Assembly (NCBI GenBank): GCA_963978895.1 | Contig: OZ022246.1 | Location: 11,731,820 to 11,795,819 of the forward strand | From: Erpobdella octoculata | Taxonomy: Eukaryota; Annelida; Clitellata; Hirudinida; Erpobdellidae | Reading direction: 5' to 3' | DNA: 64,000 nt | Shown: positions 22,554-33,540 of the stretch, one piece after another | Position numbering within the stretch: position 1 is the stretch's first letter | Layout: every line of letters begins with the position of its first letter | The notes under the pieces: model-generated | The model's database searches: none | Told to the model about the DNA's origin: nothing | The model's input: only the letters and a program-made list of their open reading frames with translations | Program-made: the position numbers and the translations under genes

Positions 22554-23892
22554 TCTATATATATATATAAAAGAACATGTCCTGACTGACTGACTGACTG
22601 ACTGACTGACTGACTGACTGACTGACTGACTGACTGACTGACTGACTGACTGACTGACAGATGACTGACTGATAATCAACGCCGAGCTCAAACGCCTCAT
22701 CCTAGGAACGTGAAATTTGGAACTTATATTACTTTTATAGCGTAAACATCCGCTAAGAAAGGATTTTTGAAAATTTTGCTCCTGAGGGGAAAAAACTGGA
22801 AAACAAACTTTTTTCTAAAACAATGTATATCTCGAAAACCAAAAATGAGGAGATTTTGAAATTTGGTATATAGATTCTTTTTGAAAAATAAAAAGATAGG
22901 TGTTTCACCATTTTTTGAAAATTCGGTTTCCCGGACCTCAAATGTGGGTTGGAAAATTGGGTTATTTGGTTTTTAAAGTAGCTTCTACTCAAAAACTGTT
23001 AATGTTACAAAAGTAAAAATTAGTATTTAGTTTCTACTCTAAAAATAATGATATACGGGTTTCACAATTTATTGAAAATTTGGTTTCCAGGACTTCAAAT
23101 GTGGGGTGGAAAATAGGGTTATTTGGTTTTTAAAGTAACTGCTACTCAACAACTGTAATTGCCACAGATGTAAAAATTAATACTTAGTATCTACTCAAAA
23201 AAAAAGATATACGTGTTTCATCATTTTTTGGGTTATTTGGTTTTTAAAGTAGCTGCTACTCAAAAACTGTTAATGCTACAGAAGTAAAAATTAGTATTTA
23301 GTTTCTACTCCAAAAATAATGAAATACGTGTTTTAGCATTTTTTGAAAATTTGGTTTCCAGGACCTCAAATGTGGGGTGGAAATAAGGGTTATTTGATTT
23401 CAAAATAACTGCTACTCACAAACTGTAAGTGCTACAAATGTAAAAATTAGTATTTTGAAGTTTTGTGCCGGTTAAAAGTAGCTAAGTCCAGTTTATCATC
23501 GGCCGGGCCAAGCCGTTATTTTAGAGTCTTCACACGGGCCAGGCCAAACCTTAAATCAAAGTGGGACGGGCCGAGGCTTTTCACTAAGTATAAAGATATT
23601 TTAGTGATTTTAGGGTCTTCAGTTTGGCTTGGCCAAACCTGAGGTCAAGGTGGGACGGGCCGAAGTTTTTCATCAAGTATATAGAACTTCTAGGCCTGTA
23701 AAAATGGGTCGGGCCTAATTCAGACGGGCTGTGCCGGGCCAGGAGTTTGGGTTCTTAAAACGGGCTGGGCTAATTTGTCGACGAGCCGAGCCGAGACCTA
23801 AAAAAATGATCTCTAAATCTATATATATCATCCATATGCACGGTTCAAACTCTCTAATTTCATGCGAGCGAAGCCGCTACGGGCACTGCTAG
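22554..23892 (+). mobile_element. Non-autonomous Helitron, ~1.34 kb
   Basis: The 5' end reads TCTATATATATATATAAAAG and the 3' end GCGAGCGAAGCCGC, a short spacer, then CTAG (23889-23892) before T: the TC start, hairpin and CTAG end of Helitrons. It contains a (GACT)n tract at about 22583-22665, several degenerate ~130-bp internal copies (GGTTATTTGGTTTTTAAAGTA) and a GGGCCGGGCC-rich block at 23495-23800. No Rep or helicase coding remains. Confidence 0.7.
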
Positions 23893-23904
23893 TATATATA
23901 TATA

Positions 23905-24325
23905 TACATATACAGGAAAACGACCGAAAACGGGAAAGCGAACAGGAGTGGGAAAGCAGGTGGGAAAGGAAACGGGAGAGAAAGAGACAAACATTAGAAA
24001 AACCTCTAAAAAACCTGGGCAACGCCGGGTATCTCCGCTAGTACATACATAAACACACACACAGACACACATACATGCACATACACATACATACATACAC
24101 ACATACATACGCACATACATATATATATAGTTCCCGCTCGCTCACCCGCTCTGCTCCGCTCATTTTGTGACGGATTTCAAAAAAAAAATTTTATTTTTGA
24201 TTCCCATTGACTCTCAAGGTTGTGTGAAAATTTCATTACGATCGGATGAATGGTGTAGCAATGCATAAAGGACATTAACATATATACATATATACAAACA
24301 TTCATTTTTTATATATATAGATTTA
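23905..24325 (+). mobile_element. Helitron end plus flanking block, copy of 8450-8850
   Basis: Near-identical to 8450-8850: the 3' end of the GGGAACGGGAAAGC Helitron (CTAG near 24044), the CA/CATA tract, the GTTCCCGCTCGCTCACCCGC stretch and the following ~170 bp. The copied block includes sequence on both sides of the CTAG end. Confidence 0.7.
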
Positions 24326-25485
24326 GGATAAAAAACATGACAGACTTAGAAAAATTATTCTTAAAAACGCTTTGCCTATGATAACAAAGTTTTTCAACAC
24401 ATCCACTCCTAATGAGGCAAGACAACCTGTTCTGAAAGTTATCCGTCTGCCTCTGCTCCCGCCCACTTTTATCTATTGTTGTCTGCATCTAGCCAAAAAT
24501 AAATTTTTCAAATATAATTTTTTTCTAGCCAAAAATAAATTTTTCAAATATAATTTTTTTTAATAATATAACAAACGTGCTGAAATATAAAGATGGATGC
24601 AACTAGGTAAAATGGCTTCAAAATTGCGGTTTATATAACGCTCATCATATAAAGTCCAGCTCTTTACAGTGACATAGCGTAGGGCGAGCTTGGAGGGTGG
24701 GACTAAAACTAGCAGGAGCTTGAAACAGTTCTCTGCATGGGAGGATGAGGTACACGGTTTACGGAAAGTTCGCCTCCGGTTTTTTTGCCGTTGAGAAAAT
24801 TTGCTCCGACCTTGGGGCTATGTATAAAAACTCCACCCATTTGATAATATTTCGAGAATCTTAGACACTTTTTCTTCCTATAATAGCTGATGACTGGAGA
24901 GTGAGGGTGGTAATCGTAGATACTTTTTCCGAAATTTGTCCGAAACTGGCTTGCTCGATATCACATATATGTGTTTTGAAATAATCCTAACTATAATGTA
25001 ATTGCAGGTTGAACCCGTTTTAGACCATCGTAGGTTTTACGAACACACTTATTCTTGGCGTTGCCTAAAATTAAGCTATAATTTCTTTTGTGTTAAAAGA
25101 TTTTTTATATTAAGAAAGCTTCAATACTCTGTATAAAATGTTTTAAATAATTTTTTATTTGTATTAAGTAGTTTAATTTGGGTTAGAATGTGAGCATTTT
25201 TAAGGTTTTAGACCGATATTAATTTAAAAATTTAATGTGCTAATTTCATCAAAGTTATCATAACAAAAGTTTGAAATATGGAAAGGGAATGTACTCAAAA
25301 GTTAACAAAAACGTTAATTAAATTTAATTGTGTTTACACTAACCCATTTATGCTCATTTTCCGATCGTTTATGCGAACGAGTCGAAGTTTGTTTATTCAG
25401 CATTCAGCTTATAGTTGTGCAGTAGTTGAATTGGTGATAGTGTTTTTTTTTTGTAAATTTCATTCTTTGAATGAGATGTAATTAG
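24326..25485. other. No recognisable gene
   Basis: AT-rich. A 33-bp unit (CTAGCCAAAAATAAATTTTTC..) is tandemly duplicated at about 24490-24560. Nothing else was recognised; the right part is presumably the 5' flank of the piggyBac relic. Confidence 0.4.
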
Positions 25486-26277
25486 ATGTTTGAAACGTTT
25501 AACAATGAAAAGCATCAAACAGAAAGTTTTTTCACGTTGAAAGAAGCTATGGAACTAATTTTTGATGATGATAGCATTGAGATTGACATACTTGTCATTC
25601 TTCCACCCGACGCATCAGAACACGTGACTCATGAAGAGCAAAAGAAAGAAGGAAATGTTATTCCTTGTGATATGTCCGGGAATGTAGAAGTTGATTATAC
25701 TAATGATGAGATAGGATTAGACTGTGTCAGTTCTTTGGGTGAAAAAATGGAGGTCGCTAATACGGTCAGTTCCATGCCACGCAACGAAAACGCCAAAAAC
25801 GATTGAAATGCACTTGGAAAAAAGAGTCATTTGAATCGCCACTTTTAAAACAGTTAATAACGAGTTTGAAACACCACAATAGTGCTTTGTTTCAAAAAAA
25901 CCCTATGAGCTATTTAAATTGTTTTATACAAATTAAATGATTTCATGCATGGTTGAACAAACAAAACGATAAGGAAGATTCAGCAACTGTCAGTTGTTGC
26001 ATAAAAAATTGTTTTACCAGACATTCGTTATGATGGCCAAGGTCACAATCTGAAAAAGGTGAAAACAGTAGGTCACTACAAGCTGGAAAATTGTAGCAAA
26101 AACACTCTGTACATGTGTGCCAAGTGCGGCAAACGACTTCATCAGAAATGTTTTAGTGTTTTCCACACACTCAGTTTTGTACCAGCAGCTACTGAACAGT
26201 ATCTCTATTCAAAATGTAACATGTGTAGCGTGTCAGCTGGTCAGTATCGGCTTTCAAAGTTATCGAGTGTTTTTTGA
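25486..26277 (+). pseudogene. piggyBac transposase, internally deleted relic
   Basis: 25486-25806 encodes an acidic N-terminus of PGBD type (FFTLKEAMELIFDDDSIEID). After a frameshift near 25795 the similarity continues to about 25935 (WKKESFESPL, LFQKNPMSYLNCF). The catalytic DDD core is missing. The C-terminal Cys-rich domain is then present at about 26030-26190: IRYDGQGHNL, then CSKNTLYMCAKCGKRLHQKC followed by FSVFHTL, a typical piggyBac zinc-binding tail. No TTAA-flanked terminal repeats could be assigned. Confidence 0.75.
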
Positions 26278-26667
26278 AATTGAATAGCGTTGTATAATGC
26301 TTCAATGAACCTAATTTTAATCCGACGTGTTCTCTATCAATGGATTGCAATTTGTTTTGTTCTTCAGATTTTTCTTCAACACATCATTTTACATTTACAC
26401 AATCATTTTATTATAACATATACATCAAGATGATTTCCGCCGATAGGCAAATTTTTTTTTACTAAACAACTTTTCAAAAATAACTATTGATCCCATTTTG
26501 ATAATAAAAAGTTTTATTTGGATAGTGAAAGACATCTTTTCAGTTATTTCTGTCTTTAAAATTGTTGAGTTTGTGGGCAGTTTGAGCATGTTTCAGATAA
26601 AGGCACCTTTCATTTCAAAGTGAAGTTTCAAGTCACATCGACTGTTTAATTTAAAATTATTAAGATA

Positions 26668-26910
26668 CTAGCTGACTCAGCAAACGTTGTTTTGCCTTTT
26701 AAATTATTTAGGTTTTTTTACTAAGAGTTTAATGTACAAAATTAGGACAATGCCCGGGGATTTTGAAAGTTTTTCTATCGATCTTCTCTTTAGCTCCTGT
26801 TTCCTTCCCTGCTTGCTCTACCCTTCTCGTTTGCTCTCCCGTTCCTGTTTACTATCCCGTTTACGCTTGTTTTCACGTTCAGCTTGCTCTCCCGTCAATT
26901 TATCCTTAAT
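26668..26910 (-). mobile_element. Helitron 3' end, minus strand
   Basis: The minus strand ends CAACGTTTGCTGAGTCAG-CTAG (26668-26671) next to TATC. The body contains GAGCAAGC/GGGAAGGAAAC minisatellite-like sequence as in other Helitrons of this window. It closely resembles the one at 42320. Confidence 0.6.
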
Positions 26911-27038
26911 GTAAAGTTTTATTTGGCAAGTGACGACAGCTAAGTTGATATTTGATGAAAGTAATTTAGGTTATGACATTTGATAAAGTTACTTTTAAAG
27001 GAAACGGTACATTTGTAACAAAGATAAAAATAACACAC

Positions 27039-27163
<125 letters not shown>

Positions 27164-27169
27164 GCTCCT

Positions 27170-27285
27170 ACACATTTGCCCGAATCGCTCATGCCAGTCG
27201 GGTAAATAGCGTACGAAGTCGGACAAATGCCGTACGAAGTCGGGCAAATGCCGTACGAAGTCTGGCAATTGACGCCCGAAGTACA
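27170..27285. repeat. 21-bp minisatellite, CGGGCAAATGCCGTACGAAGT type
   Basis: About four copies. The reverse-complement array is at 34497-34640. About 70 bp beyond it (ATAAGCAGAG through CACACAATGGTGTCTCA) also matches the reverse complement of 34310-34380, so both arrays belong to one larger dispersed repeat inserted in opposite orientations. Confidence 0.8.
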
Positions 27286-27762
27286 TACAAGCCAAAAATC
27301 AGTTAATTATAAGCAGAGGTTGTGAACCACACAATGGTGTCTCAATTTTGGCCCTATTAGAAACTGGCAAATGTTTCGTATCGAAATTCTTATGAAGTTG
27401 AATAAAAAAATATACAACAGCTTCTAAGTTACTGTTTAGTATTTTTTTCCTTCGTTGTTGAATTATCGTTTTAGTTTATTCTCCGATGTTATTTTTAATT
27501 TGGTTTCTGTCGCTAGAGTAATTATAATTATTCAGTTGATTAGTTTATGAATTATTTATAAAAGCTGTTTTATCTATTTTTTGAGAAATTATTTGTCTCT
27601 GTTTTGTAATGTATATTATCTACTTCTTGATCCTACGAGACTTTTTAGATTCTTTTCTACAGTGTCAGAGCTTTTGGTGATTAATATTTTTTCTTGATTT
27701 TCATTTGAAGTTTTTACCAGGTTACTTAAAAATTGGCTGTTTGTGATTTCGTCAAGCAGTTT

Positions 27763-27996
27763 ATGGCTTTGCCATATCTACCTTCAAATGAAATCCAAAG
27801 AATATTTGATATAATTTATTCAAATATTTCCATGGAATCTTTAAAGGTGAATGTTTTTAATCAAACATTATATTATTAGTATTTATTAATTCTTCCACAT
27901 TTTTAGGAGCTGGCAAACTACATAAAAATTACTTGGATAAAAGGAAAATATAAACTGCAAGAATGGAGCGTTTTTAAACGTGAAATAATGGGTTAG
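27763..27996 (+). pseudogene. MULE transposase fragment with conserved intron
   Basis: Exons 27763-27846 and 27907-27996 with a 60-bp intron (GTGAAT..TTTTAG). The product starts MALPYLPSNEIQRIFDIIY and continues ELANYIKITWIKGKY. It aligns with ALAYMPVDEIPIVFEQI and LFMKYFHNTWLAGFY of the intact MULE gene at 48445-51198. The phase-0 intron sits at exactly the equivalent residue (ESLK|EL against SKVK|LF). Only this portion of the C-terminal half survives. Confidence 0.65.
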
Positions 27997-28013
27997 TGCC
28001 TACTGATCCCAGG

Positions 28014-28120
28014 ACAACTGATCCCAGGACAACTGATCCCAGTACAACTGATCCCAGGACAACTGATCCCAGGACAACTGATCCCAGTACAACTGATCCC
28101 ATGGGCAACTGATCCCATAG
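28014..28120. repeat. 15-bp minisatellite, ACAACTGATCCCAGG type
   Basis: About seven copies of a 15-bp unit. The reverse-complement array lies 0.6 kb away at 28735-28893, so the two arrays face each other. Confidence 0.92.
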
Positions 28121-28526
28121 ACATAACTTATGTCACATAAGCAACTTATTTTTAACTCATTTTGTGACAATGGTGGTGGTGGTGATGCTTACGTAGCCAG
28201 CTTACGATGGCTGGCTGCATACGACAACGGTGGTGATGATAATGATACTGGCTACTCCAGTTAGTAAACGGAGAAATAATATTTAGTATAAGCGCACGAG
28301 GGCACGATACACAGTCGAAATGAAATTGACAAGTTCTTATAACTTTTCATCGTTTCACTCCTTTCTGCGTGAAGTTCATAATGAGAAATGGAACCGTGCC
28401 AATCCAAAAATAATTTGTTTTTCTCGAAGATATGAATTAAATGAATTAATGAACACACTCCAACATTAATTCTTATCGGCTTATTTAGGAGTCCATGACT
28501 AGGACCATCACTACAGCATCCAAACA

Positions 28527-28638
28527 TACTCATACATACATACATACATACATACATACATACATACATACATACATACATACATACATACATACATACA
28601 TACATACATACATACATACATACATACACATACATTCG
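28527..28638. repeat. (CATA)n microsatellite
   Basis: About 110 bp of CATA/TACA repeat, between the two inverted 15-bp minisatellite arrays. Confidence 0.95.
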
Positions 28639-28734
28639 TACATACAAACAGAAATCGGAAATTATGTATGTTAATATCAGTTTATTGATTGCAGAAACAG
28701 TGAAATATAAAAATAAAATGATGCAGTTATGGGA

Positions 28735-28893
28735 TCAGTTGTCTATGGGATCAGTTGTCCATGGGATCAGTTGTCCGTTGGATCGGTTGTCCGTGGGATC
28801 ATTTGTCCCGGGATCAGTTGTCCTGGGATCAGTTGTCCTGGGATCAGTAGTCCTGGGATCAGTAGTCCTGGGATCAGTTGTCCTGGGATCAGT
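28735..28893. repeat. 15-bp minisatellite, reverse orientation
   Basis: About eleven copies of GGGATCAGTTGTCCT, the reverse complement of the unit at 28014-28120. The short open frames across it (period 15 bp, five codons) are not genes. Confidence 0.92.
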
Positions 28894-29074
28894 TGCGATG
28901 ATCCCTGAAATATCACTAACAATGACGCCTGGCACAGTTCTCTGAACAGCAACTCCGAAGTGCCAAAATTCTTTTACAAAATTGTTAGTCTTCTTCACCA
29001 GAAGGCTCAATATTTATTTATTTATTATGTTGTCAACACGAGTTAAATAACTCCTTGCCGAATTACAAACAAAA

Positions 29075-29612
29075 AAACCACACGAACAGAAAAAAAGCAC
29101 AACACGACCCCACAAACGAACCGGAAACAAAGAAAAATGTCAACACCACCAATGAATCAATTCAAAAGTAATCAGAAAACATGTCCAAAATCAGCACGAC
29201 ATCACAAGCAAACCGAAAACATAATGTCAATTAAACAGAAAACATATCTAAAACTCAACGCGAACTCTCAAGCGAACCAAAAACAGTAAAATGTCGCACA
29301 TATGGAGTCAGATCAAAAACTAAACATAAAACATAATAATATAAAAAAAAAAAAACCGCACGAACAGAAAAAAAAGTACAACAGGACCCCACAAACGAAC
29401 CGAAAAAAAAGAAAACTGTCAACACCACTAATGAATGAATCAATTCAAAAGTAATCAGAAAACCAGCACGACATCACATGCAAACCGAAAACATAGTGTC
29501 AATTAAACAGAAAACCTATCTAAAACCCAACACGACCTTAAAGCAAACCAAAAACATTGCAAAATGTCACGCAATTAGAGGCAGATCAAAAACTAAACAT
29601 AAAACACATCTA
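29075..29612. repeat. ~265-bp tandem duplication in the LINE 3' UTR
   Basis: 29080-29345 and 29350-29612 share long stretches (CCCCACAAACGAACCG, CAATTCAAAAGTAATCAGAA, GTCAATTAAACAGAAAAC, AGATCAAAAACTAAACATAA). Copies are about 85-90 percent alike by eye. Confidence 0.8.
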
Positions 29613-29624
29613 AAACCCCCGTCT

Positions 29625-32489
29625 TCACAACTCATAAACCTTTTCACCCCAAAAAGCATCTAATAATATCCTAAAAGTATATTTATCTCCAGCTGACACG
29701 ACCGACTGTGGCAATCTATTCCACTCCTGAATAACTCTATTACCAAAGAAATACTTCCTGCAGTCTTTGTGTGCACCTGATGTCACCAGCTTTCTATCGT
29801 GGCCTCTGGTTCTTTCATACGTACAGAAGGTCAGGGTGGGACAAACCAAGCTCCTTAGATCTCCAGCCAACAAATCGAATAATAAAATCAAATCCGCTCT
29901 GATTCTTCTATATTTCAATGTCGGAAGCTTTAATTTTCTCAATCTCATTTCGTATGGCATTCCCACACAGGATGGCCGCAGTTTAGTCGCCCTTCTCTGC
30001 ACCCTTTCTACTGCATCGATCAATCCTTGCCTATATGGGTTCCACACTTGTACTCCATATTCTAGCTGGGACCTCACCAAGGCTTTATATAGAGTAATAA
30101 AGGCTTCATCTGACAATTTTCTAAAATTTCTTGCTATTATGCCCAGCATCATGTTGGCTTTCTTTACCCGAGATAAAATATGTTCTTTGAATTGCAGTTT
30201 TGAATCCATAATAATACCGAGATCCGAGACTGATTCAATTGTTGGTATCTCACACGTGGTGCCATCTAAATCTATCAAATGATATTTATTTATGAAATGC
30301 TTCCCCCCAACATGGAGAAGACAGCATTTTCCAATATTCACCTGCATCTGCCATCTATTGAACCACTCCACCACTCTATTGATATCATTCTGCAGCCTGC
30401 TACAATCATCTTTACTGCTCAAAACTTTAAATATTTTAGCATCATCCGCAAAAAAAAACATATTCTCGCAAACAGTACAAATGTCATTGATATAAATCAG
30501 GAACAATACAGGACCCAACACACTACCCTGAGGAACACCACTCTCCACCCGTAAAGCCTCGGAATGCTCTTCATTTAGTCTCACTCTAAACGTTCTGTCT
30601 TTCAAATAGTTTTTAATCCACTTTAGAATCTGTTTATGCACTTTGTATCTCTCCAACTTATATAACAATTTTTCATGCGGAATTTTGTCAAAGGCCTTTT
30701 CCAGGTCAGTATATAACACATCAACTTCATTTCCCACATCCACAGCCTTAGAAAGCACATCAAGGAAACCAAGCATCTGTAGAGTTGTGGAGCGTGAAGG
30801 AAGAAATCCAAACTGGTTCCTGGCAAACAAGTTATTTTTCAAAAAATATCCAAGCAGATGATCTTTAATGATTGACTCCAGTATCCTGCAACAAACCGAT
30901 GTCAATGCCACTGGTCTATAATTGGATATTATATCTTTACGACCTTTCTTAAACAGTGGAACAACACAACTGGATCTCCAATCCCTCACCACTTCTCCCG
31001 ATTGCAATGAACATTCAAATATATGCTTTAAATAAACGTTAATTGATGCACATGTTTCTTTCAGAACCCTAGGGTGAATTCCATCTGGTCCAGCCGATTT
31101 ATTACCATCAAGTTCTCTTAGCTTTTTGCCAAGCATTCCAGAATCTATCTTTACTTCATCCATACCATCCTCAGGTACTCCAGGACTAAAAGGCAGAATA
31201 TTTGTCAAACCCGAACCTGTATCACTCACATACACAGAGGCAAAATATTCTGCAAACGCCTTCGCTTTCTCGTATCCCTCTGTGAGAACAGAACCATCAA
31301 CAGTCAACATGCCGGGTGAATTTCTGCATTTAGCTTTTTTGTGCACAAAATTCCAAAATCTCTTGGGATTAGTCTTAAAATTTGCAGCAATAAGGTTCTG
31401 GTTTTCTTTTTCAAGTTGTGCCGACAAAACCCTCACCTTTTGACGGTATTTCCTAAACTCAGTTAGTTTCTCGGTCGCCCCATATCTATAAACTTGTCTC
31501 CAGCATTGATGTTTCAGCTTAATAAGTGTACGCAGTTCCTGTGTCATTCTAAAGCGGAATTTATTATTTTTAGCTCTGTGAGGAACAAATCGCTTTGTAA
31601 GTTCCATCAACGTATCTCGGAAAATCGACCACTTATTTTCCACAGAAATATCATCCTCAAGCACCATAGTCAGAGCTCCACCAATTAAATCATTGAAACC
31701 AGTATAATCTCCCAGATCATAACAAGGTCGTTTGTTACTGTTACAACCAGAGCTGCTTTCAATCTCCAAACAAACATTGAACGAAATAATCGAGTGATCG
31801 CTGCTTCCCAATGGTGAAAGATATCTGATACTATCTATAGACTCTCTTGAAGTTACCACAAGATCTAATAAGTGTGGAGTTTGGCCAGGTCTAAACCTGG
31901 TTGGCTCTGTGATGTGTTGAATCATAAACCTGTCATCCAAAAACTTCAAAAATCTATTTTCGATTCTTGTATGTAAACCCTGACAGCTCGAAGTCATCCA
32001 ATTTATCTCTGGAAAATTAAAATCTCCCAGCAGAAGATGATTACCCTTCAACAACATGAATTCTTCTAGCAGGTCAATAAGAAGTTCATTGTTTTCTGAT
32101 AAACTATTTGGGCTTCTATAAATAAATAAAATATTCAAAAAATCTCTAGAAGTTAGCAATCTAATGCATAATTTTTCCTGAAATGTTATTTTCATATTTA
32201 TTTCAATTACTGAAAGACTCTCTTTATAATACAATAATAATCCTCTGCAACCATCTTTCTGAAACCCAGAAGATAATATTTGCCATCCCTTCAGCTGGTA
32301 TTCTGAAATTGATTGTGGAAATCTTAAATTTTTAGGATTGACCTCATTCAGCAATATTAAATCTGGCAGAGTTTTTGCAGACCCCAAAAGCAACTGCAAT
32401 TCCATGAATTTATTTGATAAAGAGTCCACATTTGACAACAACACTGAAACATAGTTCTGCATCTGTTTTACTACCTTCATTTTTCTCAA
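29625..32489 (-). CDS. LINE ORF2: endonuclease and reverse transcriptase
   Basis: 954 codons, intact. The N-terminal third is an APE-like endonuclease (HLLLGDFNFPEINW and SDHSIISF motifs). It is followed by a non-LTR reverse transcriptase (SNYRPVALTSVCCRILE, YTDLEKAFDKIPH, VPQGSVLGPVLFLIYINDI, catalytic FFADDAKIF) and a C-terminal region ending near EWNRLPQSVV. Motif order and the C-terminal WNRLP pattern fit the CR1/L2/Rex1 group. It would nick target DNA and prime reverse transcription of its RNA. The ATG at 32489 lies 60 bp past the ORF1 stop, so translation needs reinitiation or a similar mechanism. Confidence 0.92.
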   Translation of the reverse strand: MRKMKVVKQMQNYVSVLLSNVDSLSNKFMELQLLLGSAKTLPDLILLNEVNPKNLRFPQSISEYQLKGWQILSSGFQKDGCRGLLLYYKESLSVIEINMKITFQEKLCIRLLTSRDFLNILFIYRSPNSLSENNELLIDLLEEFMLLKGNHLLLGDFNFPEINWMTSSCQGLHTRIENRFLKFLDDRFMIQHITEPTRFRPGQTPHLLDLVVTSRESIDSIRYLSPLGSSDHSIISFNVCLEIESSSGCNSNKRPCYDLGDYTGFNDLIGGALTMVLEDDISVENKWSIFRDTLMELTKRFVPHRAKNNKFRFRMTQELRTLIKLKHQCWRQVYRYGATEKLTEFRKYRQKVRVLSAQLEKENQNLIAANFKTNPKRFWNFVHKKAKCRNSPGMLTVDGSVLTEGYEKAKAFAEYFASVYVSDTGSGLTNILPFSPGVPEDGMDEVKIDSGMLGKKLRELDGNKSAGPDGIHPRVLKETCASINVYLKHIFECSLQSGEVVRDWRSSCVVPLFKKGRKDIISNYRPVALTSVCCRILESIIKDHLLGYFLKNNLFARNQFGFLPSRSTTLQMLGFLDVLSKAVDVGNEVDVLYTDLEKAFDKIPHEKLLYKLERYKVHKQILKWIKNYLKDRTFRVRLNEEHSEALRVESGVPQGSVLGPVLFLIYINDICTVCENMFFFADDAKIFKVLSSKDDCSRLQNDINRVVEWFNRWQMQVNIGKCCLLHVGGKHFINKYHLIDLDGTTCEIPTIESVSDLGIIMDSKLQFKEHILSRVKKANMMLGIIARNFRKLSDEAFITLYKALVRSQLEYGVQVWNPYRQGLIDAVERVQRRATKLRPSCVGMPYEMRLRKLKLPTLKYRRIRADLILLFDLLAGDLRSLVCPTLTFCTYERTRGHDRKLVTSGAHKDCRKYFFGNRVIQEWNRLPQSVVSAGDKYTFRILLDAFWGEKVYEL

Positions 32490-32548
32490 ATCATTGTTTC
32501 TACACCAAACATTTAATCTAGTTTTCTCAACTCTACTTTGGCTGGTCT

Positions 32549-33478
32549 TTACTGTAAATTTTGTTTTTTAAAAGCTACTACATGAAAATCTCCAACCTTT
32601 CCTTTAATCCTAAAGATCCACTTACTAACATCCTCTTTCCTTCCGATTTCCTCCTTCTTTTCCTGTAACAATCTCCTACATTCTTGCCTATCTCCCTTAG
32701 ACAAATCATTTCCAAGCATAATATTCCTTGTTGAATCTGATCCTCTCAATTTTGGTGCATTCTCCATTACCAAATTCTTAATTGTCTGATTTGCAAACTT
32801 TATCAAAACAGGCCTGGGTTTTTGCAGCTCACTTTTACTTCCAAGTCTGTACACATCGCTAATATCTTTTTCTAGCTGTATTTCAGTGATGTCTCCTAAC
32901 AGTTTCAGCACATTTTCTTTATCCTTGGTTCTGGAATTGTTATCATTCTCTGGCATGTTATATATTACAATGTTATTTACTCTTCTCTGTCTGTCTGCAG
33001 CTATATTTATTTTTGTACCTGTATCTTCTACAGATTGCTGGATACTTTTGACATTTGATGTCAATATTTTTGTACCTGTATCTTCTACAGATTGCTGGAT
33101 ACTTTTGACATTTGATGTCAATACTTCAACCCTGTCCTTAAACAATTCTGACCACTTTTTATTTGTTGCTCTGGACTCTTCTAGTTTATCTATTGAATCT
33201 TTGCTAAAACTTTCTAGTTTTATTCTTAACTCTTGGATGTGTTCCTTCTGCTCAAGCAGTATTTTTTCATTTTTTGTACTTCTCTCTAGATGTGTCTTCA
33301 CCTCGCCCATGACTTGTTTCACCTCTTTGATCTCTTCAGCGAACGTTCGTTTCTCCTCCAGTTTCATTAAATCTTTCAACCTCTCCTCATTACACTTCAC
33401 ACAGCTTTCACATAGCCGCAACCCTGCAATATCGTTCAACAGATCTTTTACTTCTGCCTTCGTTCTTCCTCCAGGCAT
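32549..33478 (-). CDS. LINE ORF1: coiled-coil RNA-binding protein
   Basis: 309 codons. A short Cys motif near the N-terminus (CESCVKC) precedes a long coiled coil (about residues 30-145) and an RRM-like domain (VNNIVIYNMPEN, DVYRLGSKSE, RPVLIKF), followed by a basic C-terminal domain ending in a KVGDFHVVAF-type strand. It would coat the element's RNA. A 57-bp block (19 codons, core NVKSIQQSVEDTGTK) is exactly duplicated in tandem at about 33005-33120, in frame, lengthening the coiled coil. The second LINE's ORF1 (61961-62692) has the same organisation without the duplication. Confidence 0.85.
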   Translation of the reverse strand: MPGGRTKAEVKDLLNDIAGLRLCESCVKCNEERLKDLMKLEEKRTFAEEIKEVKQVMGEVKTHLERSTKNEKILLEQKEHIQELRIKLESFSKDSIDKLEESRATNKKWSELFKDRVEVLTSNVKSIQQSVEDTGTKILTSNVKSIQQSVEDTGTKINIAADRQRRVNNIVIYNMPENDNNSRTKDKENVLKLLGDITEIQLEKDISDVYRLGSKSELQKPRPVLIKFANQTIKNLVMENAPKLRGSDSTRNIMLGNDLSKGDRQECRRLLQEKKEEIGRKEDVSKWIFRIKGKVGDFHVVAFKKQNLQ

Positions 33479-33540
33479 ATCAACTGTTAAAAATATTTAA
33501 GAAACCTATTCGACAAACACAAAACACAACTTTTCCAGTT

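Larger units (their letters stand above)
29010..33540 (-). mobile_element. CR1-like non-LTR retrotransposon, both ORFs open
   Basis: A minus-strand LINE with ORF1 (33478-32549), ORF2 (32489-29625) and a 3' UTR ending in an AATAAATAAATAAATA-like tail near 29010-29020. Both ORFs are uninterrupted, so the copy is recent. 5' end approximate. The 3' UTR contains an internal ~265-bp tandem duplication. Confidence 0.85.

Noticed and set aside
28014..28893. A CRISPR-like array
   Set aside because: Units are contiguous 15-bp tandem repeats with no unique spacers, in a eukaryotic genome.
29767..33500. Plus-strand ORFs of 64-204 codons
   Set aside because: They are antisense shadows of the intact LINE ORF1 and ORF2.
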